Of a stretch of DNA of 64,000 nucleotides, positions 45,945-55,232 are shown one piece after another. The stretch is from Granulicella aggregans. GTDB lineage: Bacteria > Acidobacteriota > Terriglobia > Terriglobales > Acidobacteriaceae. The stretch covers positions 868,001 through 932,000 of the forward strand of contig NZ_JACHIP010000001.1 in assembly GCF_014203275.1 (NCBI RefSeq), written 5' to 3'. Position 1 is the stretch's first letter. Each line of letters begins with the position of its first letter. The position numbers and the translations under genes are program-made. The notes under the pieces are model-generated. The model saw nothing but the letters and a program-made list of their open reading frames with translations, was not told where the DNA came from and did not search any database.

Positions 45945-48437
45945 ATGCGTCGGTTTGTCTCGGTAGTTGCTCTATTATTTTTCGCCATCCCTTTTGGCAT
46001 CTCCATCAATGGCTGCGGCAAGAAAACAGCCATCACGTACTGCTCTGGCGACTCCGGCGTATCCGTCGGACAGGTGACCAAGATCGTTCTTGGACCCCAG
46101 ATTATCGGCATCTCCATCAATCAGGGTGAGATCTCCCAGACGTCCTCTCCGTCCGGCACCGACTGCAAGAACGCCAGCGTCGGCTCCGCAAGCTATAACT
46201 ACGCCTCCAGCGACACCACCCGCACGCTGCTCGACATTCAGCCCACCTCGGGCAGACTATGCGGCGGCACCTGGAACCGCAACTCCGGCGGCGGCGTTCC
46301 CGACTACACCACCTGCACCTCCACCGGTAAGACCGGCGTCGCCTACGTCACCGCGACCGCCAACGGCGTTACCAGCAACCCGATCCCCGTCTACGTACAC
46401 CCCGTCGTGACGAGCGTGGTTCTCGGCGCGCCATCAGACGCCGCAGGCTGCGCGGGAGATGACCCCGCGACCAACTGCAGCCCAGCCGCCACCAACGCCG
46501 ACAGCTCCACGACCTCCGCCGTCGCTTGCCCGGTCGCCTATGCGAACGGCTGCTGTGCCTACTCCACCATCGTGCAGCCCAATCCCCCGGTTACGGCCTA
46601 CGATCAGAAAAGCTGCGTCTCTCAGACCAAGATCGCCCAGCTCGCAGCGCGCGTCTACGCCGGAACCGGCACCAACCGCGTAAACGTCAGCTGCCAGGTC
46701 GGCCACATCACCTACGCCGCGCAATCGGCCGGCATCGTCACCATCGACCAGAACGGCCTTGCCACCGCCGAGCAGCCCGGTGCCACCATCGTCACCGCAA
46801 CCGTCGCTCTCACCGGAAGCTCTGCAGGGTTCTTCTCCACCTGCCCGCCCGCGGACATCGCCCTCAGCTATCCGGGCAGCACCACCGGCACCACCAACAT
46901 CATCGTCAATCAGAACAACACCCAGCCCATCTCGGCCACTGTCACCGACACCAATAACAATCCGATGACCGGCCTGGCATTAGAGTACGTCTCGACCACC
47001 CCCATCACCATTCCTGCCTCCTCGAACGGCACTGTGACGCCTACGTTCCCCGGACAGGCCGCCATCACCGCCATCTGCCAACCGCCCACCTGCAACACCG
47101 CGCCGCAGAGCGAACTTGGTGTCTTCGGCAACGGGAAGGCCGTCACCTCGAAGGCCATAGGCATCACAACCCCGGGAACCAACAGCACCGTCCTCTACGT
47201 GGCCAGCACCGACTCACAATACATCGTCCCCGTAGACTTCACGCAGACCCAGCTTGGCGCTCCCGTCCGCCTGCCGTTCGTTCCCAACTCCATCGCCATC
47301 AGCAACGACCTCACCAACATCTACATGGGCAGCGATACCGAGCTCATGGTCGTCAACTCCAGCACGCTCGCCGTCTCCAGGCAGGACACCACCGTTCACG
47401 GCGTCGTCCTCTCGGTATCGCCCGATAACAGCACCGTCGTCATCAGCGACCCGGTCCGCCAGCAGATCTATCTCTATAACTCCAGCGGCGCCATCTCCAC
47501 CACCTACGGTGGCGTAGGAACCCATGCCGCATGGAGTCCGGACTCGCAGACTGTCTACATCGCCGCAGGCAACCAGATACTGGTCCACTCCACCTTCAGC
47601 GGATGGAAGCAGCTCTCGCCAGCAACCGCTGGCGGCACCGCCGTCAATGACGTCGCCGTGACCGTCCCTGCAGTCGGCGCCTACTTCTCTGGTCCAGTCA
47701 CGACTGCACGGGGCTACTGCCCAGCGACGGTCACGGACACCACCGTCGCTCCGCCCGCTGTCACCAACACCTTCTACCCCACGGCCGACTCTGTCGCCGC
47801 TCTCACCGACCGTCTCGCCGCCACCAACGACGGCTTCCACATCCTCGGCGCCAACGCAGCGGCAGCGACCCTCAACGACATCCAGGTCAACCTCGCTCCC
47901 GTCGCCGCCACAACCAACGGCCCGGGATCGCTCACTGCCTCGGGCGGCATCACCTGCCCCACCAACGGCAACGGCCTCACCTTCTCAAGCCTGGTAGCTC
48001 CCATCCCGCTCACCGGCATCGTGCCCACCGCCATCACCGGCGTCCTTCCCACCTCGGACTCGAAGGTGGCCTTCGTTACCTACACGGGCACCAGCGGTCT
48101 CCTGCCCTTCTACGTTCCGCCCACCTTCGGCTCAGGCGGCAATACCTCGGGCGTCGCCATACCAGGACACTACTACACGATTCCGCTCACAACCCCTGCC
48201 ATCGCTCCCGTTGGAGGAACCATCAGCGCAGACAACACCACGCTCTACGTCGGCACCTCAGGCGATGCGCTCGTCCACCTGATCAGCACCACAGGATGTA
48301 CAGACCCCGCGGCCATTGGCACGACAACATGCGAAGACACCAAGACGATTGCCCCCAACCTGCCCAGCGCGACCGGAGCAGCCGGCACCTTCGCCGTCCC
48401 CAACCTGCTCGTACAGAAGCCCCGTAAGACGACCTAA
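45945..48437 (+). CDS. large envelope lipoprotein with Big-like and propeller regions
   Basis: The 830-residue product has a lipoprotein signal (RRFVSVVALLFFAIPFGISI, lipobox ending NGC, Cys24 approximately) and a good ribosome site (GGGAGG). Residues about 45-400 look like Big_2/Ig-like repeats rich in Thr, Ser and Gly, with many Cys in CxC-type contexts. From about 400, beta-propeller-like repeats appear (VLYVASTDSQYIVPVDFTQT, IYMGSDTELMVVNSSTLAVS, VYIAAGNQILVHSTFSGW). It is probably outer-membrane or cell-surface anchored. The function is unknown; adhesion or binding is plausible from the fold. Confidence 0.75.
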   Translation: MRRFVSVVALLFFAIPFGISINGCGKKTAITYCSGDSGVSVGQVTKIVLGPQIIGISINQGEISQTSSPSGTDCKNASVGSASYNYASSDTTRTLLDIQPTSGRLCGGTWNRNSGGGVPDYTTCTSTGKTGVAYVTATANGVTSNPIPVYVHPVVTSVVLGAPSDAAGCAGDDPATNCSPAATNADSSTTSAVACPVAYANGCCAYSTIVQPNPPVTAYDQKSCVSQTKIAQLAARVYAGTGTNRVNVSCQVGHITYAAQSAGIVTIDQNGLATAEQPGATIVTATVALTGSSAGFFSTCPPADIALSYPGSTTGTTNIIVNQNNTQPISATVTDTNNNPMTGLALEYVSTTPITIPASSNGTVTPTFPGQAAITAICQPPTCNTAPQSELGVFGNGKAVTSKAIGITTPGTNSTVLYVASTDSQYIVPVDFTQTQLGAPVRLPFVPNSIAISNDLTNIYMGSDTELMVVNSSTLAVSRQDTTVHGVVLSVSPDNSTVVISDPVRQQIYLYNSSGAISTTYGGVGTHAAWSPDSQTVYIAAGNQILVHSTFSGWKQLSPATAGGTAVNDVAVTVPAVGAYFSGPVTTARGYCPATVTDTTVAPPAVTNTFYPTADSVAALTDRLAATNDGFHILGANAAAATLNDIQVNLAPVAATTNGPGSLTASGGITCPTNGNGLTFSSLVAPIPLTGIVPTAITGVLPTSDSKVAFVTYTGTSGLLPFYVPPTFGSGGNTSGVAIPGHYYTIPLTTPAIAPVGGTISADNTTLYVGTSGDALVHLISTTGCTDPAAIGTTTCEDTKTIAPNLPSATGAAGTFAVPNLLVQKPRKTT

Positions 48438-48481
48438 AAGCAGGATGTAGCGAAACCATACGGACCGAAACAGACAATAGC

Positions 48482-48505
48482 AAAGCCCCTCTCGCGAGGG
48501 GCTTT
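48482..48505. terminator. bidirectional rho-independent terminator
   Basis: AAAGCCCCTC (48482-48491) pairs with GAGGGGCTTT (48496-48505) around TCGC. T-tracts follow on + and, as the complement of the A-tract, on -. It sits between the convergent lipoprotein gene (+) and nusB (-). Confidence 0.85.
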
Positions 48506-48552
48506 TGCTATTGCCGTTCTACACTCAAAATCCTATCCCCTATACCCTGCCT

Positions 48553-48975
48553 CTATGAAAGTCGCGCCTTCAACAGATCCCGAGCGATCGCGTCCAGCAC
48601 GCCATTTAGAAAGTGAATCGACTCCGGCGCAGCATACCGCTTCGCAACCTCCAGCGACTCATTGATGATGATCGGCCCCGGCGTGTTCGGATACGCCAGC
48701 ATCTCCGCGATCGCCGTCCGTAGCAGATTGCGATCCACCACTGGCATCCGCTCAATCCGCCAGTTCTGCGAGTGGTCCTCGATGATCTTGTCGATCTCCG
48801 CCTGTCGCGACGTAGCCACCCGATGCAGGTCCTCGGCGAACCCGCGCGTCTCTTCATCCACATCGTCGCGCGATGGCCAGAACAGCTTTCGTACCTCTTC
48901 CGGCGTCTGCTTCCCAAGATCGCCCTGGAACAACATCTGCATCGTCAGTTCACGAGACTTACGTCGAGTCCCCAC
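48553..48975 (-). CDS. nusB: transcription antitermination factor NusB
   Basis: The 140-residue all-helical protein starts GTRRKSRELTMQMLFQGDLG and has VDRNLLRTAIAEMLAYPNTP and ESLEVAKRYAAPESIHFLNG, the NusB RNA- and S10-binding surfaces. It acts with S10 (rpsJ, at 36514) in rRNA antitermination. The start is GTG at 48975, overlapping the ribH stop codon (TAGTG), so ribH and nusB are coupled. This ribH-nusB pairing is common in bacteria. Confidence 0.95.
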   Translation of the reverse strand: MGTRRKSRELTMQMLFQGDLGKQTPEEVRKLFWPSRDDVDEETRGFAEDLHRVATSRQAEIDKIIEDHSQNWRIERMPVVDRNLLRTAIAEMLAYPNTPGPIIINESLEVAKRYAAPESIHFLNGVLDAIARDLLKARLS

Positions 48976-49841
48976 TATGCTTGCCCCGCAATCTTCCGCT
49001 GGATCGACACCATCTCGATCGCGGCAATCGCCGCTTCAAATCCCTTATTCCCAGCCTTCACGCCAGCGCGATCGAGCGCTTGTTCCAGCGTCTCGCACGT
49101 CAGTACACCGAACGCATGGGGCACGCCCGTCTCCTGCTGCGCCTGCCCAATCCCCCGCGCCACCTCGGTGTAGATCGCCTCGTAGTGCGCCGTCTCTCCA
49201 CGCAACAAGCATCCCAGCGTGATGATCGCGTCGAAGCTCTTCGTCTCAGCTAAGGTCCGCGCAGCCGAAGGAATCTCCCAAGCACCCGGCACCCGCACCA
49301 TCTCAATGTCCGCCATCTTCGCGCCACTGCGTGTCAGCCCATCGAGCGATCCCTGCAGCAGCCGGTCCGTGATCACGGCGTTCCACCTCGCTGTCACAAT
49401 CGCGAACCGCATGCCAGCCGCCGAAAGATCGCCTTCAATCGCCACCGGCTTGCCATGCAGCGGATTCTCCGACTCCCAGAATCCAGCCTCCAGACCATCG
49501 CCCAGATCGACCGTCACCAGCCGCGAGTTCCAATGCGTCGACTTCGCTTCACTCAACTTCACCGCAACATCCTCGCTGCGGAAGTTCGAAAGCATCCACG
49601 CATGGATCGCCGCCCGCACGGAATCCAGCTGCGTCACTTCGACCAGCAGCTTCGGAACGCCCGGCGCCCGACCGGCCACCAGCTCAATGTTCCCCACCGG
49701 AGCGAGAAACGCAGCTCCCTTGCCGTCCTTGTCTTCCCAACCCTTACCCGGCTCGAATCCCAGCGCCGCGAACAAGCCACCCAGCTTGCCGAACGCCTCT
49801 TCGGATCCAACTGCCTGCACCAACGTAATTCCCTTGATCAT
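48975..49841 (-). CDS. ribH: VOC-like domain fused to lumazine synthase
   Basis: The 288-residue protein has two parts. Residues about 136-288 are 6,7-dimethyl-8-ribityllumazine synthase: MRFAIVTARWNAVITDRLLQ, the VPGAWEIP substrate site, LGCLLRGETAHYEAI with the catalytic His, and GVLTCETLEQALDRAG. It makes the last precursor of riboflavin. Residues 1-130 (GKLGGLFAALGFEPGKGWED ... LVEVTQLDSVRAAIHAW) resemble a glyoxalase/VOC module and are not part of normal RibH (about 155 aa). TACAAT lies 6 nt before the ATG, and GAAGGG abuts it. It is followed by nusB. Confidence 0.9.
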   Translation of the reverse strand: MIKGITLVQAVGSEEAFGKLGGLFAALGFEPGKGWEDKDGKGAAFLAPVGNIELVAGRAPGVPKLLVEVTQLDSVRAAIHAWMLSNFRSEDVAVKLSEAKSTHWNSRLVTVDLGDGLEAGFWESENPLHGKPVAIEGDLSAAGMRFAIVTARWNAVITDRLLQGSLDGLTRSGAKMADIEMVRVPGAWEIPSAARTLAETKSFDAIITLGCLLRGETAHYEAIYTEVARGIGQAQQETGVPHAFGVLTCETLEQALDRAGVKAGNKGFEAAIAAIEMVSIQRKIAGQA

Positions 49842-49919
49842 CCCTTCATTGTACCCGCCTGAACGTCCGCCACTTGCACACTCGACCGTCCCGGACTACC
49901 GTCTCCAAGGGAGACCACC

Positions 49920-50714
49920 ATGCACTTTGAAACCCTGCTCTACGACTGCCAGCATCACGTCGCCACCGTCACCCTGAATCGCTCGAAGGTCCTCAACGCC
50001 CTCAACGCGAAGGTTCTCGACGAACTCGAAGAGCTCTTCGTTCAAATCACCGAGAACTCCTCCATCCGCGTCGTCCTGATCACCGGCTCCGGCGATCGCG
50101 CGTTCGCCGCTGGTGCCGACATCAACGAACTGGCCCTGGCCGGCACCGCCCCAAACTCCCCCACCGGCGAGCAACTCGCCCTCCGCGGCCAGACTGTCTT
50201 CGCCCTCATCGAAAACTGCGGCAAGCCCGTCATCGCCCTCATCAACGGCTTCGCCCTAGGCGGCGGCTGCGAACTCGCCCTCGCCTGCACCATGCGCCTC
50301 GCCGCCGACACCGCCAAGCTCGGCCAACCCGAGATCAAGCTCGGCATCATGCCCGGATACGGAGGCACGCAGCGCCTTCCGCGCCTCATCGGACAATCCC
50401 GCGCCCTCCGCCTCATCCTCACCGGCGACACCATCGACGCCTCTGAAGCCCTCCGCATCGGCCTGGTCGATGAGGTTCACCCCGCCGCCGACCTGCTCGC
50501 CGTCGGCCACGCCCTGGCCACCCAGATCGCGTCGGCTGCCCCGCTCTCCATCACCGGATCGCTGGAGGCCGTCCGCCGCGGCAGCCATTTGGAACTTCAC
50601 GACGCCCTCCGCGTCGAGGCCGAGATCTTCGGCGAACTCTGCAACTCCCACGACAAAACCGAAGGCACCGCCGCCTTCCTCGAAAAACGCACACCCCGAT
50701 GGCACGGCCACTAA
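49920..50714 (+). CDS. enoyl-CoA hydratase/crotonase-family protein
   Basis: The 264-residue protein has the crotonase fold. The oxyanion-hole segment is DRAFAAGADINELA; the two catalytic Glu residues of hydratases are both present, in NGFALGGGCELALAC and LGQPEIKLGIMPGYGGTQRL. It would hydrate a trans-enoyl-CoA in fatty-acid or butyryl-CoA metabolism. The ribosome site is GGGAG at 8 nt. The gene diverges from ribH with a 78-nt gap and stands alone, so the pathway is not clear. Confidence 0.92.
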   Translation: MHFETLLYDCQHHVATVTLNRSKVLNALNAKVLDELEELFVQITENSSIRVVLITGSGDRAFAAGADINELALAGTAPNSPTGEQLALRGQTVFALIENCGKPVIALINGFALGGGCELALACTMRLAADTAKLGQPEIKLGIMPGYGGTQRLPRLIGQSRALRLILTGDTIDASEALRIGLVDEVHPAADLLAVGHALATQIASAAPLSITGSLEAVRRGSHLELHDALRVEAEIFGELCNSHDKTEGTAAFLEKRTPRWHGH

Positions 50715-50758
50715 AACCCGCGCTCGCACCATTACCGAACCGCCCCATTTCAAACTCT

Positions 50759-50800
50759 GTGCCCCATTCATCGCAGTCTCATCGCGATGAGTGGGACCGC
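50759..50800. repeat. GGGTGCCCCATC-family repeat, short form
   Basis: GTGCCCCATTCATCGCAGTC, then ATCGCGATGAGTGGGACCG. Related to 53147-53186. It lies in the 339-nt gap after the crotonase gene, which holds only repeats and the start region of the next gene. Confidence 0.65.
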
Positions 50801-50827
50801 CCCTGCTGCCGGGTGCACCACAAATCC

Positions 50828-50880
50828 GTCATCCTGAGCGAAGTCTGACGCAGCATCGTCGCGCCAGACGGAGTCGAAGA
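50828..50880. repeat. GTCATCCTGAGCGAAG-family palindromic repeat
   Basis: The head GTCATCCTGAGCGAAG is followed by an imperfect stem (TCTGACGC/GCGCCAGA) and the tail GGAGTCGAAGACC. The head and tail match the copies at 13158 and 16494. Confidence 0.75.
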
Positions 50881-51053
50881 CCCGATACCGCTACCCACCC
50901 CATACCTTCCGAACCTTTTGGCCACAAAATCTTCTGCAACGCCACCTCCCCAACTGTCCTTCCCATTTCTGCATCCAGTCCCCTCCCCATACCCACAATT
51001 CAATCCAAACCTGCATCAGACCCATAAGCTGAACAAAGACACAAAAGGGCCCG

Positions 51054-53036
51054 ATGACGACCCAACAAACAACATCTCAAGCGTTCTTCCCCGGGGCTAT
51101 CGTCCTGAGCCTCGCCATGTGCCTCATCGGCTGCGGCGCCGGCACCACTTCCCCGGCCCTGCAGACCTCCACCCCCGACTTCAGCCTCACCGTCACCCCC
51201 GCCGCGCTCACCCTCAGCACCGGCGCATCCGGAGCCACAGTCTCCATCCGCGCCTCAGGAACCGGCAGCTTCTCCGGCTCCGTAGCTCTCGCCATGGATG
51301 GCCTCCCGAACGGCGTCACTGCCTCCCCTGCCTCCATCTCGCTCACTTCCGGCACCGAGCAGAGTGTTACCCTGCAGGCCTCCGCGCAGGCCGCCACCGG
51401 CACCGCCAACGTCACACTCACCGGAACCTCCGGCACCTTGAAACACACCGCCGCGCTCGCTCTCACCGTCGCCGCCCTGGCAACCACACCGCCCCCCGTC
51501 GCCATCGGCATCGACGTCACCACCTACCACTACGACAACGCCCGCGATGGCCTCAACGCGCAGGAGACCACGCTCACCCCGGCCAACGTCAACTCCACCA
51601 CCTTCGGCCTCCTTGGCCTCTTTCCCGTCGATGGCAAGGTAGACGCTCAACCCCTTCTAGTAAGTGATCTGAAGGTCACATCCAGCGCCACCGCGAACGT
51701 CCTCTACGTCGCGACCGAGCATGACTCCGTCTACGCCCTCGACGCCACCAACGGCGCCCAACTATGGAAGACCTCGATCCTCGGCTCCGGCGAGACCACC
51801 AGCGACATCCATAGCTGCAATCAGATCGCGCCTGAGATCGGCATCACCGCCACGCCTGTCATCGACCGTGCCCTCGGCCCCAGCGGCACAATCTTCGTTG
51901 TCGGCATGTCGAAGGACAACGCCGGCAAGTATCACCAGCGCCTCCACGCCCTCGACCTCGTCACCGGCACGGAGCTCTCCGGCAGCCCAACAGAGATCGC
52001 CGCAACCTATCCCGGCACCGGTGACGGAAGCTCCAACGGCACCCTCACCTTCGACCCCGGCCAGTACGCCGAACGCGTCGGCCTCCTCCTGCTCAACGGC
52101 AACCTCTACACCACCTGGACCAGCCACTGCGACATCGCCCCCTACACCGGCTGGGTCATCGGCTATAACGAGACCACCCTCCAGCAATCGAGCGTCCTCA
52201 ACCTCACCCCCAACGGCAGCGACGGAGCCGTCTGGATGAGCGGTTTCGGCCTCGCCGCCGACGCCTCCAGCATCTATCTACTCGACGCCAACGGCACCTT
52301 CGACCCCGGATACACACCCGACGGCTTCCCCAGCAGGTCGGACTTCGGCAACGCCCTGCTGAAGATCGCCACCACCCCCAAGTTAGCCGTCGTTGACTAC
52401 TTCGAACCTTGGAACACCACCGCCGAATCCGACATCGACCAGGACCTCGGCTCCGGCGGAGCCATGCTCCTGCCCGACATGCGGGACAGCGCCGGCAAAA
52501 CCCGCCATCTCGTAGTCGGAGCCGGAAAAGATGGCAACATCTATCTCGCCGACCGCGACGATATGGGCAAGATCAATCTCTCATCGCCTGACAACTCGAA
52601 TCTCTACCAGCAGATTCCCAACGGCGTCGCCAGTGGCGCGTGGTCAGGCCCAGCCTTCTTCAACAACACCCTCTACTACGGTGGCCGCGGCGACAATCTC
52701 CGCGCCTTCCCCGTCGCTAACGCCCTCTTAGCCACTGCGCCGTCCAGCATCTCCGCAGTTACCTTCCCTTATCCCGGCACCACACCCGCCGTCTCCGCCA
52801 ACGGCACCAGGAGCGGCATCGTCTGGGCCGTCGAAAGCTCGCCGAACTCCGCCGGTGTCCTCCACGCCTACGACGCCTCCAACCTCGCCACCGAGCTCTA
52901 CAACAGCAACCATGCCGCAAGCAGCCGCGACGCCTTTGGCAACGGGAACAAGTTCATCACTCCCATGATCGCCAACGGCCGCGTCTACGTCGGCACCCAG
53001 AAAGCAGTAGCCGTCTTCGGCCTCCTCAACCCTTAG
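51054..53036 (+). CDS. lipoprotein with PQQ-like beta-propeller
   Basis: The 660-residue protein has a lipoprotein signal (SQAFFPGAIVLSLAMCLIGC, Cys at about 27). An Ig-like domain follows (residues about 40-140, DFSLTVTPAALTLSTGASGA). A PQQ-binding-like propeller comes next (blades such as VLYVATEHDSVYALDATNGA, IFVVGMSKDNAGKYHQRLHA, VVGAGKDGNIYLADRDDMGK). Key PQQ-dehydrogenase catalytic residues are not evident, so it is probably a binding or structural propeller. The ribosome site AAAGGG is 4 nt from the ATG. Confidence 0.8.
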   Translation: MTTQQTTSQAFFPGAIVLSLAMCLIGCGAGTTSPALQTSTPDFSLTVTPAALTLSTGASGATVSIRASGTGSFSGSVALAMDGLPNGVTASPASISLTSGTEQSVTLQASAQAATGTANVTLTGTSGTLKHTAALALTVAALATTPPPVAIGIDVTTYHYDNARDGLNAQETTLTPANVNSTTFGLLGLFPVDGKVDAQPLLVSDLKVTSSATANVLYVATEHDSVYALDATNGAQLWKTSILGSGETTSDIHSCNQIAPEIGITATPVIDRALGPSGTIFVVGMSKDNAGKYHQRLHALDLVTGTELSGSPTEIAATYPGTGDGSSNGTLTFDPGQYAERVGLLLLNGNLYTTWTSHCDIAPYTGWVIGYNETTLQQSSVLNLTPNGSDGAVWMSGFGLAADASSIYLLDANGTFDPGYTPDGFPSRSDFGNALLKIATTPKLAVVDYFEPWNTTAESDIDQDLGSGGAMLLPDMRDSAGKTRHLVVGAGKDGNIYLADRDDMGKINLSSPDNSNLYQQIPNGVASGAWSGPAFFNNTLYYGGRGDNLRAFPVANALLATAPSSISAVTFPYPGTTPAVSANGTRSGIVWAVESSPNSAGVLHAYDASNLATELYNSNHAASSRDAFGNGNKFITPMIANGRVYVGTQKAVAVFGLLNP

Positions 53037-53062
53037 TCCAAACCGACCCCCCTCGCAGACTC

Positions 53063-53098
53063 GTCATCTCGACCGGCCCCTGAGCTTGTCGAAGGGGA
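53063..53098. repeat. CCCCTGAGCTTGTCGAAGGGG-type repeat
   Basis: GTCATCTCGACCGG is followed by a stem CCCCT/AAGGGG with GAGCTTGTCG in the loop. The head resembles the other GTCATC repeats, but the stem is the widespread type found in many bacteria. Confidence 0.55.
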
Positions 53099-53146
53099 AG
53101 TAGCGAGCCCCCCCCGCATTGATCGTTACTCTGTGCCCCCTTCTCT

Positions 53147-53186
53147 GTGCCCCCTTCATCGCAGTTTTATCGCGATGAGTGGGACG
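53147..53186. repeat. GGGTGCCCCATC-family repeat, short form
   Basis: GTGCCCCCTTCATCGCAG, then TTATCGCGATGAGTGGGACG. A shorter head duplication (CTGTGCCCCC) precedes it. It lies upstream of the lipoprotein gene, and the longer frame of that gene runs into it. Confidence 0.65.
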
Positions 53187-53252
53187 GCCCAAACCTTATC
53201 CTTCGGTTCTCACGTCAAAGCCACGGCGCCCCCCCTTGATATGCTTATCCTC

Positions 53253-53795
53253 GTGCCCTTCATCCGCCCCGCCATCCTCTGTCTCGCGCTGACGGCTCTT
53301 GCCGGCTGCAACCGTTCCGCCGTCGTCCCTGACTCCGACGCCCGCGTCAACGCCTCCGAAAAGCTGGCGCAGGCCGAGCTCATCCGCCAGCAGCTCGACC
53401 TCATCCCTCCGCCCTCGAAATCGCGGTACATGGCCGTCCACGCTCTCACCTCGTGGGAGAACCCCTACCTCACCGTCCAAGCCAACATGCTCACCCTCCA
53501 CGTCACGGTCGCCGACGCCAACACCAGCGACCTCGGCGTAGGCGGCATCCTACGTCCCGTCGGAGCCCGCCGCCAAGACCTCAACATCCGCACCTCCGAC
53601 CTCCCTGGCGCGCTCAACGCCGTCCCCCGGACCGCGTGGCCCTACGGCCGTGTCGTCGCCCTTGAAGAGGCCCACGACACCCCCGCCAAAGCCCGCCCTG
53701 AAGTCCGTCGCAACATGGAGACCGCCATGCAGCTCCTAAATGACCTCGGCATCGTCGTCTACGAGTGGAACGAATCCGGCAACCCAGTCAAATAA
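53253..53795 (+). CDS. small lipoprotein of unknown function
   Basis: From the GTG at 53253, a typical lipoprotein signal follows (PFIRPAILCLALTALAGC, lipobox LAGC). A region of about 160 residues comes next, with a predicted beta-rich domain (ENPYLTVQANMLTLHVTVAD ... GVGGILRPVGARRQDLNIRT) and a C-terminal helix (EVRRNMETAMQLLNDLGIVV). TATGCT lies 7 nt upstream of the GTG, suggesting a leaderless transcript. An ATG at 53241 and the frame to 53133 are alternatives; the latter is repeat-derived. The family is not recognised. It lies between two propeller lipoproteins. Confidence 0.65.
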   Translation: MPFIRPAILCLALTALAGCNRSAVVPDSDARVNASEKLAQAELIRQQLDLIPPPSKSRYMAVHALTSWENPYLTVQANMLTLHVTVADANTSDLGVGGILRPVGARRQDLNIRTSDLPGALNAVPRTAWPYGRVVALEEAHDTPAKARPEVRRNMETAMQLLNDLGIVVYEWNESGNPVK

Positions 53796-53808
53796 CTCCA
53801 CCCAAACT

Positions 53809-53874
53809 GGGTGCCCCATCTTCGCGACGGCCGTATCGTCGTTAGGGTGGGCGGTCGAGCGAAGCTCGACCGCC
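53809..53874. repeat. GGGTGCCCCATC-family repeat, long form
   Basis: GGGTGCCCCATCTTCGCGAC, then GTATCGTCGTTAGGGTGGGC and a second hairpin (GCGGTCGAGC/GCTCGACCGC). It is the same class as 14981. A GGCCAAGACTTTGGCC palindrome follows at about 53888. Confidence 0.75.
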
Positions 53875-53978
53875 TTGGCTTTTAGGTAGGCCAAGACTTT
53901 GGCCTTACAGCTCCACGTTAGACTCCTCGAAATCCCGACCGCGCATCTGTGACACTCCCACCCTTTACACTCCTAGAA

Positions 53979-55232
53979 GTGCACTCCAACACCACCCATC
54001 TCCCGAAGTTCACCGCCGCGTTCGCAGCCGCCGCCCTGCTCAGTAGCCTCACCGCCTGCCGCCGCTCCGACTTCCCCGACGTCCCCTCCGGCTACCGGGA
54101 GTTCGCCTATGTCTCGAACGGCGGAGCCAACACCGTCTCCGTCCTCGACCTCGTCTACCTTCGCCCCGATCGCACACTTCAGGTCGGCGCGAACCCGTCC
54201 GGTATGGCAGTGAACCCCGTCAAGAACGAGGTCTATGTCGTCAACTCCGGACCCCAAAACGGCAACGGCTCCATCACCATCATCGACGCCGGCACCAACA
54301 AGGTCGTCTACACCATAGGTCTGCACCGTCAGCCCTACTTCATCTCCGTCGACCCCGCCGGCCGCCGCGCCTACGTCGCAAACTCCGCCTCCAACAACGT
54401 CTCCGTCATTGACCTCGACCTCCGACGCGAGATCGCCGTAGCCGGCACCGGAGAGTCCCCCGGCCTGGCCCGCATCGCGCCCGACATGCGCTCGCTCATC
54501 GTCACCAACCGCGCCAGCAACAGCGTCTCCATCTTTGCCGTCGATCCCACCCCGGCCCTCGATCCGAACGCTCCCGCAAAGCAGCAACCCCAGCCGTTGC
54601 ACTTCCGAGCTTCCTTCGATCACTGCCCCGGAGCCACCGACGCGGTCATCCTTCCCGACTCCTCTAAAGCGTTTATCGCCTGCTCCGGAGGCCACCAGGT
54701 CATGTCCATCAACCTCGCCGCCGCACCCGACTCCTGGCCCGCGAAACAGAATCCATCGCTCATGAACGACTCCGTCCTCGCCTTCTTGGACGTCGGAGAA
54801 ACCCCCGTCCATCTCGCGATGAAGCCCGACGGCGGCGAGATCTTCTCCTCCAACTTCGCCTCCGGCTCCATCTCCGAGATCTCCACTTACACCAATGAGG
54901 TTGGCGGCACTTATCCCATCGGCAACAAGCCCGTCCACGGCCTGGTCACCGCCGATAACTCCGCCCTCTGGGTCTCGAACTTCGGCGCCGACTCCCTCTC
55001 GCTCTACAGCATCGATGACGGCAAGCTCGTCAGCAGCCTCCGCACCGGCTCATCGCCAGACTTCCTAGCCTTCTCCGCCGACGAGCATCTCCTCCTCGCC
55101 GCCGACGCGCACTCCGGCGACGTAGCCGTCATTCGCACCCTCGGCAAGCTAGGCCCCAATCTCTTCACCATCCTGCCAGCGGGGGCCTCGCCCAATGCCA
55201 TCGTAGTCAAAGCCATCACAGCTAAGAACTAG
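53979..55232 (+). CDS. YVTN/YncE-like beta-propeller lipoprotein
   Basis: The 417-residue product (from GTG 53979) has a lipoprotein signal ending in LLSSLTAC, then at least six 40-residue YVTN-type blades (REFAYVSNGGANTVSVLDLV, NEVYVVNSGPQNGNGSITII, RRAYVANSASNNVSVIDLDL, RSLIVTNRASNSVSIFAVDP, and others). Such proteins form surface propellers with unclear ligands. TACACT lies 7 nt before the GTG, as in other genes here. A longer start at GTG 53949 is possible. It follows the small lipoprotein with a repeat between. Confidence 0.8.
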   Translation: MHSNTTHLPKFTAAFAAAALLSSLTACRRSDFPDVPSGYREFAYVSNGGANTVSVLDLVYLRPDRTLQVGANPSGMAVNPVKNEVYVVNSGPQNGNGSITIIDAGTNKVVYTIGLHRQPYFISVDPAGRRAYVANSASNNVSVIDLDLRREIAVAGTGESPGLARIAPDMRSLIVTNRASNSVSIFAVDPTPALDPNAPAKQQPQPLHFRASFDHCPGATDAVILPDSSKAFIACSGGHQVMSINLAAAPDSWPAKQNPSLMNDSVLAFLDVGETPVHLAMKPDGGEIFSSNFASGSISEISTYTNEVGGTYPIGNKPVHGLVTADNSALWVSNFGADSLSLYSIDDGKLVSSLRTGSSPDFLAFSADEHLLLAADAHSGDVAVIRTLGKLGPNLFTILPAGASPNAIVVKAITAKN

